The notes under the pieces were generated by a model. The model did no database searches, was not told the origin of the DNA, and worked only from the letters and a program-made list of their open reading frames with translations. The position numbers and the translations under genes were made by a program. Shown piece after piece: positions 55,177 to 64,000 of a stretch of DNA of 64,000 nucleotides (the stretch's first letter is position 1; each line of letters begins with the position of its first letter). The stretch comes from Magicicada septendecula (Eukaryota > Arthropoda > Insecta > Hemiptera > Cicadidae): contig CM068367.1 of NCBI GenBank assembly GCA_034769895.1, positions 86,729,654 to 86,793,653 on the forward strand, written 5' to 3'.

Positions 55177-57462
55177 CAGTGAAACCTGCCTAAGCCGGAC
55201 ATCCTATATACCGGAAACCTGGACAAACGGAAAATAAATTTCGGAACGGAGTTATTTCCTATGTTAAATAATACTCTAAACCGGAAAACTAAACGCGGAA
55301 ACGGAATAATTTTCGGGACCGTTTGCGTAAATAACCTGACTAAGACGGATTATTTTATGCTAAATTTTTTGATCATTTTAAATTTTGAAAAAGTAATAGG
55401 CATTAATTTTGAGCGCGACTATACTTGCACCGAAGTTCTAGGAACCATTAACTCTAATCTTTCTTCAAGGACGCAGCAGGTATGCTACATGGGGTAACAT
55501 CTGTAAGTGAAAGCAATGTAGCGTTACTTGTTCCAACCCTCTTGTAATACACACGGTAGGGTACAAGTGTTTGGTACTGTATAGTGTATTCATTCTCAGT
55601 TTCGTTCTGACAAGTGATTAAGTACGAGTGCAAGAAAACTGCGAACTTGAGTGATTTTTAAATTTACTTTTTACTGTATTTGTGTACGTAATTCAGTAAC
55701 AATGACTTCTAAACATAAGATACTTACACTGGAGGAGAAAATTAAAGTTACTGAAGAACACGAAAAAACAAACGTCCAGCTAAAGAATTAACCGTGTTGT
55801 TTAAAGTGGGAAAAACTCATATTTATGACATTTTGAAAAACAAAATAAAAATTAAAGACGAGTGGGTAAAGGGAACAGCAGGACATGTGAAACGCATCAC
55901 AAAATCTACGGACTATGATGAAATAAATCGTGCTATGTTAGAGTGGTTCGTTAGTGCGCGCGCTAAAGGAATTCCTATTTCTGGACCATTGATACAGACT
56001 GAAGCTTTAGAGGCAGCACAAAAATTAGGCAAGCACAATTTCAAAGCGTCCAATGAGTGGCTCGAGAGTTTCAAACATCGCCATAACATTGTTTTTAATG
56101 CTGTGTGTGGTGAAGCAAATGATGTTGATATGCAGACAGTAGTGGACTGGAAAGGGAAAATTGGAGATCTAGTTGCGGGATATGAACCTAGAAATGTGTA
56201 TAATGGTGATGAAACAGGTTTGTTTTTTAGAGTCTTGCCTTCAAAGACACTGACTGTACGTGGTGATAAATGCACATGTGTCAAGCTGTCTAAAGAAAGA
56301 CTTACGTTATTTATTTGTGCTAACATGACTGATGAAATTGAAAAACCTATAGTGATTGGAAAATCAGCATGTCCCAGGCCCTCCCGACACCTGGATCGTA
56401 ATTCCCTCCCAGTCAATTGGCGATCTAATAAAAAAGCCTGGATGACCAGTGCTATAATGGAAGAGTGGCTTCTTTCTTTTAATGGAAGAATGAAAAGTCA
56501 AGGTCGTAAGGTCATTTTGTTCTTGGACAATGCAACCTGTCATCCAAGGATTGATTTGTCTAATGTGAAGCTAGCCTATTTCCCCCCCAACACAATTTCA
56601 ATTACACAACCTATGGATCAAGGTGTAATTTTATACACTTAAAACCTTTTATAGGAAGTTTGTACTGCAGTCACTTGTTGCTAAAATCAACACCAGTACC
56701 AATGTTTCTCAGCTTGTTAAACAGATTAATGTCCTTGATGCTGTTAACTGGATCCATCAGGCCAAGAAGAAAATTCTCCCCGAAACAGTGAAGAAGTGTT
56801 TCCTTAAAGCTGGTTTTCCTGCACAAGCATCGGCGGATACACAAGATGTTACAGTAGAAAATTTACAGGAAATTTCCGTTCTCTGTAAGCAAGGAAATCT
56901 GCCAGATGAAGCTGAAGATGTAGTAAGTTTTGATAATGAACTTGCCACGACTGAAGAAATTCAAAGTGCAGCTGATATTGCTGCCGAAACAGCAGGTGTG
57001 AAGTCACGGAAGAAATGGACGACGACGACGACGAAGGCAACGAAAGGGAGCTAAAAATACGCACTTTTGGAGAAGCACTATCTGTTGTGAGTGATCTTCG
57101 GGAATTTGCAGCTTCCAAGAATGTTCCAGAACTCCTGGAGTTGATGCAGAATGCAAAGGAGATCATACAACGTTCTCTTGTGAAGAAGTCGCGACAATGC
57201 ACTTTGAAAGACATGTGGGGACAGAGAAACTAGGAGAGAAACTGCAATTATTGTACGTAAGTTGAAAATACAGTAATACAATACACATGAACCTATTTTT
57301 GATTTACAGACTTTTATTTTAAATTATTCCTTCATTGTAATTCTATGAGATCATGTTTTTGTACTTTGTTTTATTAAAACACAACCCTTTGTAAGACGGA
57401 AACCTGTGAAAACGGAAAAAAATACCGGAACGATCGCGTTCCGTTTTAGCCAGGTTTTACTG
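55177..57462 (+). mobile_element. Tigger (pogo group, Tc1/mariner) element
   Basis: 2286 bp with CAGTGAAACCTGCCTAAGCC (left) and, reversed, CAGTAAAACCTGGCTAAAAC (right) ends. TA duplication at 55175-55176 and 57463-57464. Both ends carry CCGGAAACC/CGGAAAC repeats. Contains one transposase gene. Inserted into the unassigned transposon between its first visible coding exon and its right end, so it is the younger of the two. Confidence 0.92.
55702..57233 (+). pseudogene. Tigger/jerky-type transposase, frameshifted
   Basis: Starts MTSKHKILTLEEKIKV, then RPAKELTVLF and KVGKTHIYDILKNK (CENP-B-type N-terminal HTH). Next, EWFVSARAKGIPISGPLIQ and FKASNEWLESFKHRHNI (second DNA-binding HTH), VYNGDETGLFF (first catalytic D), KVILFLDNATCHP (second D) and ITQPMDQGVI (third D). 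A C-terminal part (KFVLQSLVAKINTSTNVSQL, NWIHQAKKKILPETVKKCFL, ELKIRTFGEALSVVSDLREF) ends LKDMWGQRN. Frameshifts lie near 55765 (A-run), 56636 and 57013. All three catalytic aspartates remain. Long open blocks suggest moderate age. Confidence 0.92.
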
Positions 57463-57861
57463 TAATAGATTCATAATGCTTCTTTCAAAAATGAAAAAAA
57501 AACAATCTTTTTAAAACACTTTGAACACAGAGTTGAACGTAGTACAGGCCGTTATAGGTCAGCTTTCACAGCATTCACAACAGCTGCATTGAAAACAAGA
57601 TGGCTTCCATCATGTGACCCATCACATGACAAAATGGAATGCTCCCATTGGTTACTTGGAGATGTCTGATTTTGCATCTTACAAGCTAAAAAAAGTCGGG
57701 TTTTGCATTGAACAGTAAAATTGTAAGCCAAAAAGCATTTCATTTGTCTGGCTTTGATCCAACTGAATATGTTATTGTATGGAGCTCTGTATTGTGAAGA
57801 GATTGGTATAAATACGTTATATTGACCAAAAATGGAAAAGCCGGCTTTTGCTTCTAGACCC

Positions 57862-58115
57862 CTCTTGTGCCCTTTCATCATCAGCCGTGCCTCTAAAACC
57901 CTTGGTGGATCTTGGCCTGCTCCAAGAGTCGAATCCATTCTTCCGAGCCCTGGTTTTCTCTTATGTTCATTTTCTTCTGAGGTCCTCCTCTATCTGATCT
58001 TTGAATCTACTTCGGGGTATTTCCTTTGCTCTACTACCCATTGGTTTCTGATAGAAGATATATTTCATAGGCTGTCCTTCATCCATTCTCTCTATGTGTC
58101 CAACCTACCTTAGCC
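57862..58115 (-). pseudogene. LINE ORF2 C-terminal end
   Basis: Minus-strand blocks VGHIERMDEGQPMKYI, YQKPMGSRAK, RSRFKDQIEEDLRR, then SEEWIRLLEQAKIHQGF-stop match the GHxxRM, GRPRxRFKDxxxxDL, WxxLxxQAKTHxG end of LINE ORF2. Frameshift in the middle; tail GCTGATGATGAAA. Confidence 0.75.
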
Positions 58116-60044
58116 TGTATATTTTGATTATCCTGACAACGTCCGACTCTTTGTAAAGATGGTATAGTTCATAATTATAGCGCCTGCGCCACATTCCATT
58201 TTCTTGCACTCCTCTAAACTTGTATCGTTTAATATTTGTAAAATTTCAACAAAGTTTGTATGACATCTATAGCTGATAAAGATATCCTGACTCGCCAAGT
58301 TGGGCGACATTGTCTCATCCACCGTGTCAGCTTACGTTCAGTAAATACTAATTAACAAGTTTTAATTAGCCTTGTAATACAATAGACAGGAGTTAAGCCG
58401 TACGTATTTTATTGTTCCAGTTTAAAACAAAGTTATGCAGCCTGACTTTCCGACGCCCCTCCACGATTATTTTTAATGATCATCATCTGTCCCGTTGCTC
58501 CACGCCCGTTGAAAAGTTACCTTCATTCTGTTTTATACATTATAGGCGTTGAACCGTATAGTGTTGAAACCTTTTGGATAAAAGAAACGATCTCGTTTTT
58601 ACCCGTTTTCACATTTTGCTAATTAAATGAAGTTTCGATTACCTAGTACAACGTTGGTGTAGTGTGATAGTTTCCTACACCACGATGCTTTGAACCGACC
58701 AATTTTTCGCCATCAAAATTAGAATATTCTATTCTATAAAGTTCAGTCTAGGAACGATAAAAATAAAAAGTGGTATCTCTGTCTAATAATAACTGTAGAG
58801 TGGAAATGAAAACCGCGCTAAGTGCCAAAAAATCAGAAAATTGAGTTTTGTGTGAAATGTGAGCTAAGTGCTATCCCCAAAACGCCATAAAGTGGGATAT
58901 CTGAATATGTCTATTCAAATAGTTTTTCGTTTTTCGGAGAAAACATTATAAACGTACACAGCTCATGGGAGAACTTTAAACACACATACCGCAGTAACTT
59001 ACGCAACAAGGCGCTTATAAAAAAGAAAGTATGTATATAGAGTAGCGTAACTACGAGCTGCTCTTTGGGGGGGGGGGGATGACTAGCTTGAAGGTTAGAT
59101 CCTCTCCGTTTCCTCTGGGCAAATGAAAAACTCGCCATTCTTCCCGTATAATATTATAAATACGTTTTATAAATTATTTGCGACTCAAAGGGTTTTGAGT
59201 AACCCAACGTGAAGTATAAGAACTTGAAAAATATAAAAATAACCTATCTTGATTATCTGTATTCAAATTAAAAGTAATACATCTCAAATCTATAGAAATT
59301 TTAAAGTAATCTTAATAAAACTTGTAAAAACAAGGCTGTCTGAAGATATTTTGAAAAACTCTGTTTTATGTCCCTCCGCACTTTAATTTAAGGATCTTGA
59401 TCTACAAAATATTTTAAATAACTTACAGCTCGTATTAAACTCCGTCATTTATTATGTAAAATCCATTAATATTATCTTTCATATTTTTTAATTAAAGACA
59501 AGAATCTGCTGGCTTATCTGTGCAAAAACGGGGCTTTAAAGCATAGAGCTATCAGACTAGACGAGTGATAGACATAGACAACCCTTTAAGGAGACGTTTG
59601 TCCTCGTGAAAAACGTAAGGGTAGATTAATTGGGCCTGCCTTCGATTTGTGGCGCGTCCGATTTTATTTTTTAAGACTGCTGATACATACATCATTTACC
59701 AAATATTGAATGATTATCATTAATTATTAAGAAAGCTATTTAATAATTTATTAAATAGTCTTTAAACTATTTGTAAAATAGTTTGTACTCATTTTATTTT
59801 TACAATTATTTATAAGCCTTATTTTGACACACCGCAACTGGCTTAGAAGTAGGCCTACGTTAAATGATTATAGAAGTTTGGCTGACATATTTAATAACTC
59901 TGGGTGGAATTTATACCCATGATCCACCTCGTAGTTACGCCAATGTGTATAGGCATGGCCGGCCATGGTATAGGCCTACGTCGGTGTTACCTCAAGTGTG
60001 TGTGTGTGTGTGTGTGTTTATCGTATCTTTAATATATCTACGTA

Positions 60045-60089
<45 letters not shown>

Positions 60090-60965
60090 TTATTCCCAAT
60101 TAAAGCAAATATTCTAGTTGTATTTTCTATTTGTTTGTCCTCTCTAATTGCTGCACATTGGTTAATTCTAGACACAAACACTTTGTTCTTCTTAAGTCAA
60201 CAAGCATATCGTGGGGTTAGTGGTAAATCTACCCAAGTCCACTCATGTGAATTTATGGAAAACTGATATTAAAGATTTACAAGTGCAATGATAAATCATA
60301 AAACTGATTTTCAAGGTTAATTTTTATTATTAATACAGTTTTTTATTGACAACATAGCTGTTAAAAAATAAAAATAAAAAGAAAAATGCATAAAGAAGTC
60401 TTTCTTGAAACATTTTGCAACATAATTAAAACTTGGATTTGGGTAATTTTACCACTAAACCTCGATATAAAGTGTTATTTTTGAAAACGTGGATGAGTAG
60501 TGTTATGCAAACTAACCACAACTGAAAACGACATAGATAAATGTTGTAAAAAGTTCCATGAAAAATGACGAATCGTGTGAACTGCGTCAGTTGAGAGTAA
60601 CGAGACGGTTTTCCTTGTCAGACACATCGTCTTCATAGTGTATTGTTTTGAAATGAGAGTTTATTGCTTTTACTTCTGTGTCTCTTCTTGTTTATCCGAC
60701 AGTACGTGGATTTTACTCTCCTCGACAACTCTGCAAAATTCTTTGCAAGTACCTGCATTATCGCTCTATGAATTGGCGATTGCTATTGTTTGTTGTGAAA
60801 ATTCGAATACAGATAATTGAGTTTGCGATGGGAAATTCATTTATTTTGTTGAGTTGGATAAAAAGTGTCAAATTCTGCACTCAAGTCAAGTAGAACTTTT
60901 GATCGTTGCACTGCCTGTGTTTAGCAACTGTTACGTGAACAGAAATTACACTATTTTCAAAATTA
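58116..60965. other. Unassigned AT-rich sequence with microsatellites
   Basis: Contains a 12-G run (59067-59078), (GT)n (59996-60017) and (AT)n (60049-60087). No coding region recognised. Confidence 0.5.
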
Positions 60966-60969
60966 TTTC

Positions 60970-61061
60970 TAAATACCGGGCTGTTAGGACTTGGTCGGTT
61001 GGTATGAATCGACATCTTGTCAGCAACGTTTCGATTCACCCCTCGGGGATCTTCTTCAGAC
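60970..61061 (-). ncRNA. Penelope-type module with hammerhead-like motif
   Basis: Plus strand: TACCGGGCTGTTAGGACTTGGTC (about 60975-60997), then the reverse complement of a hammerhead-like core. Minus strand: CTGAAGA (61053-61059), stem II of GAT/ATC plus CCC/GGG, GAAAC (61028-61032), then GTTG. Same module order as 15.97 and 20.96 kb. Confidence 0.55.
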
Positions 61062-61134
61062 CGCCAAAAAGCGACAAAGCGTTCGAAAACAGTAGCTTCG
61101 CCGAAAAATACACGATACTTGTTTCAGGTAGAAG

Positions 61135-61306
61135 CAACAACTATACTGTTCCACACCACCATAGAAAAAATTCCCGATAGAGCTTTCAAGCTACACAGCT
61201 CATCAGATTGGAAATATGAACACAAGTTACACTGTTCCACCCCACTACAGAAAACATATTCGCCCTTTCAAGCTTCAAGATGTGATGATGAGCTGTGAAG
61301 CTTGAA
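61135..61306. repeat. Short direct repeat and 23-bp inverted repeat
   Basis: Inverted: CTTTCAAGCTACACAGCTCA (from about 61190) and TGAGCTGTGAAGCTTGAAAG (ending about 61305), 22 of 23 matching. Direct: ACTGTTCCACACCAC/ACTGTTCCACCCCAC followed by ATAGAAA/ACAGAAA, about 80 bp apart. Possibly part of the Penelope-type unit to the left. Confidence 0.6.
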
Positions 61307-61351
61307 AGCACTAATCGGAAATTATTTTTATAGTGATATGCATGAGTAAAA

Positions 61352-61402
61352 TTTCTGTTTGTGATTATAACCACTAACACAACTTTATTAAATAACTATT
61401 AC
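61352..61402 (+). repeat. Fragment shared with the palindrome arm outer end
   Basis: AATTTCTGTTTGTGATTAT, then CACTAACACAACTTTATTAA, nearly matches 35061-35105 in the left arm. Confidence 0.6.
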
Positions 61403-64000
61403 ATGGTTACACCACAATAACTATTGCTATCCGTGTAAAAAAGTGTTGAAATCTCTAATCATAGGAGTACACAACGATAGCACGCATTATTCATTTGTAA
61501 GTTGGAATTCTTATGACACAAGAGTGCTTCACTCAGAAGGGCTTGAAGTTTACACCAGATTACACCTATACAACTATGCAATGTTATACCATTCTTTATA
61601 TGTGTGTCTACGTGTCTGTGTCTGTGTGTGCGCGCGTGTGCGCATTGCTCTCCTCTGTCTTTTATTTCTGTTCTTCTATACGAAAAAACTTAACAAAAGT
61701 CTGGATGGAACCTACGGACAACTCACGTAGAAGTGAGGGACAATAAATAATGCAATTGCGTAATCTGCTTATGAAATACTAAGGCTATGTAAGAAAGTCA
61801 GAAAAGAAGTGGCTAGTTTGACGTAAACTGCCCAAAAAAGTAATAAAATAGAGATAAACGGATAAAAGTTGTGTACAAAGGCGAACAAGTGAAAGGAGTT
61901 AATCGTTCGAGATAAAAGGATGATAAGCCGACAAATTATGCAGTCCTAAGGAAAGAAGATATTAAAATAACCGAAAAATTAAAATAGTAAATAATGTATA
62001 AAGCATGAAACATTCACAATAACATCCAGCGCATCATAAAAGGGTATAAACCACGAATTAACCTGTCAAATTTTCTAAGCGGCAAGTAAAGTGATTTGTG
62101 AGCAGTGAAGGAACAGGAATACGAAAAGATTACTTTGACAACCTCGTGGGCAGGTAACAATAACTCGAAATACAAAGTAGTGAAGAACAGTAGAAGAAGA
62201 TCTGGAAATGCATTGAAAAATAATAAATGTTCCTGTTATTGTTCCTAGTATGTATTTACTACTAGTTCTTTCCCCTACGAGTTCATCCGGTGGCTGAAAG
62301 CAGTTGGTGTATGTAACAGTTGGCGCTCAAACCCTCCACCCATTTCTACGTTCCCCCAACATGTCAGCCAGCTACTATAGTAGTGCTGTATTCTGCCTAG
62401 CACTTAAACATGACGCGGAATAAGCCGTATTCATTAAGAAAATTTGGTTCAACTGAACCAAATCCCAGTTTGCTCATCGTACGTATACTTGAATATTTAT
62501 CAGTTCAACCGCTAGTCGCTGTTTTTCGATAAAATACTGACTGAATATGATATTCTACTGAATATCCTAAGCCCCTATTAATTTTTAAAAACAAATTAAT
62601 TTTATTGTCTGAATTACCATAATTTATGTTTATACAGATTAATATACTTTTTAACAAGACATTTTTGTTCATTTTGACCAACCCTTCAGTCAAATGGCAA
62701 GTGAACTTTGAAAACCTAAGCGTTTCCCCTCAAGAGAGGAAACTTCTCTTCAGTCTACGGTTTACTGGTGGGAGAGGAGGTTGTCATTCTCATCCTTTCC
62801 TAAGAGGGTTCTTTAGTTCATTAAATGTTTATTTTTAAGCCTCTCTCTTATTATTTTCTATAAAAACTGCCATAAAACACACCTCGCCATTTTTCATTTT
62901 TAGACGCCATTTACACATGAAACAAAAGGCAGCACACACACTCATTATAAGCATATCCTAGCCTGACGTATTAAAAAACATATGTAAAAATAAACTAATA
63001 ATTAGCGTGGGTGAGAGGTGAGTCAGTGGCTGAGATCGCAGGGGGTATGTTAAGCTATGTGGCCAAGGCCACTACATAGCCCCTCCGAGTTCAATGTGCT
63101 GAAACAGTAGGGGGGATGTAAATACGCTGCCTGGTATAAGATATCATACCAGGAAAGATATTAAAAAAGAGGAAACGAACTACTAGCAGGTAACGTGTTG
63201 AAATTTTACGTAGACGAATTGCAGATATATGGAAAAGGGAAAAAAATTTCGAAAGATTACCTACCCGATGTACAAAAGGAGGTCAAACTAGTAAGTAAGA
63301 TACGTATCCATATCCTTCCTCTATGTTACATACCCCACAGAAAACTGGTATACACCCCTCTGTATTCACGACCACGCCCCAAATAAAACTCATGCCAGTG
63401 GCAGAAACAATTGTTGAAGAAAACCTACAACGATTTAAAACAGCAAACTCTACGAATGAACCAAATCCTGAACAAGTGCCGAAACTTTCATATCAATGTT
63501 TATCAAGTAATTAAATACAGCTTTCCGCAAGTATTTGCAAAAGGAGGGGATTTATTAAGTTATGTGATTATTATTTTCAAACATTTAACGTTTGAATAAT
63601 GTGTTTATGCAAAATTAATTAATCAAGTCAAGACCCTACCGGTATCCAGTTAAATTTATACTACTCCTTGGAAGTCATTTATTATAAATAGTTTATTGTC
63701 GACATCAATTCTTCACGAGCCAATGTATGCACTGTAGGCAAAACACGCTACTTGCTGTGAATATAAAAACGATTTCCTATTATCGGCTGATAAATTACTT
63801 CCGTATTCTCCGTTTCAAAAAACAGTTTCTCTTTTCACGCGAAAGGACGCATCATTTTTGCTAATAAAACTTTTCGTAAAGTCAAGAACTGTAAGTCACT
63901 GTACCTTTTACAATACCAGATTTTTACTTAAAGCCAAAGTTTACCCAGCGAAATTGTTTAATGTTCATAATTGTAGTTAAAATGTTGGCATAATTGTATT
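61403..64000. other. Unassigned sequence
   Basis: No supported gene. Notable only: TTGGCGCTCAAACCC (about 62325), a possible LTR primer-binding-site relic, and the small palindrome GCTATGTGGCC/GGCCACTACATAGC near 63053-63079. Confidence 0.4.

Larger units (their letters stand above)
52673..57859 (-). mobile_element. DNA transposon of unassigned family, interrupted by Tigger
   Basis: Terminal inverted repeats: left GTCTAGATGCAAAACC, right (reversed) GTCTAGAAGCAAAAGCC. Inside each end lie further copies of a GTC(T)GG(T)TTTGC motif (52681-52692, 52872-52882, 52902-52913, 57666-57678, 57693-57704), likely transposase-binding subterminal repeats. Removing the nested Tigger (2286 bp) leaves about 2.9 kb. 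A single transposase gene lies on the minus strand. No clear target-site duplication. The right end abuts a LINE 3' end. Confidence 0.7.

Noticed and set aside
62320-62345. TTGGCGCTCAAACCC as primer-binding site of an LTR element
   Set aside because: No bordering LTR with TG...CA ends or coding remnant could be seen; mentioned only as a possible relic.

Overview
The window looks like repeat-dominated intergenic DNA from a large animal genome, most likely an insect. Reasons: AT-rich sequence with very long microsatellites, Jockey-clade LINEs, many arthropod-type LINE 3' ends with (GAT)n or (GAA)n tails, Tigger/pogo and Harbinger-like DNA transposons, Penelope-type sequences with hammerhead-like motifs, and a short run of the insect telomere motif TTAGG/CCTAA. 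A more precise assignment (for example to a polyneopteran order) would be a guess. I found no convincing host protein-coding gene, tRNA or rRNA. Every long open frame is a transposable-element gene, a remnant of one, or a translated microsatellite.

Layout. 1-6.1 kb: two Jockey-type LINEs head to tail on the minus strand. The left one is 5'-truncated, broken in ORF1 and runs off the window. The right one has complete ORF1 and ORF2. 6.1-28.9 kb: AT-rich sequence with six LINE 3' fossils, several microsatellites, a Harbinger-like MITE, three copies of an unnamed GA-flanked repeat, and small inverted-repeat elements carrying hammerhead-like motifs. 28.9-35.0 kb: a same-orientation row of LTR fossils, each with TG at its start and ATAT at its borders. 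35.0-49.6 kb: a 14.6-kb palindrome with two ~4.04-kb arms about 3% diverged (sampled by eye). Its 6.5-kb spacer holds a decayed transposase-like gene, a SINE-like element with a nested MITE, and a fifth LTR of the same architecture. 49.6-52.6 kb: a hammerhead-like element, a Harbinger-like MITE and a pogo-type MITE. 52.7-57.9 kb: a decayed DNA transposon of a family I cannot name, with an intron-containing transposase, split by a 2.3-kb Tigger element with perfect TA target duplication. 57.9-64 kb: a LINE 3' end, then mostly featureless AT-rich DNA with another hammerhead-like locus near 61.0 kb.

How the parts relate. The elements record insertion order: Tigger into the unnamed transposon, which lies against a LINE end; a MITE into the SINE-like element; a 5'-truncated retroposon, whose tail appears to have grown into a microsatellite, into the left LINE's ORF1. 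The most notable structures are (i) the set of hammerhead-like motifs on both strands, several inside short inverted repeats and some next to a shared Penelope-like module; (ii) the large palindrome; and (iii) the LTR row at ATAT sites. All calls rest on reading the sequence by eye; no database search or folding was run.
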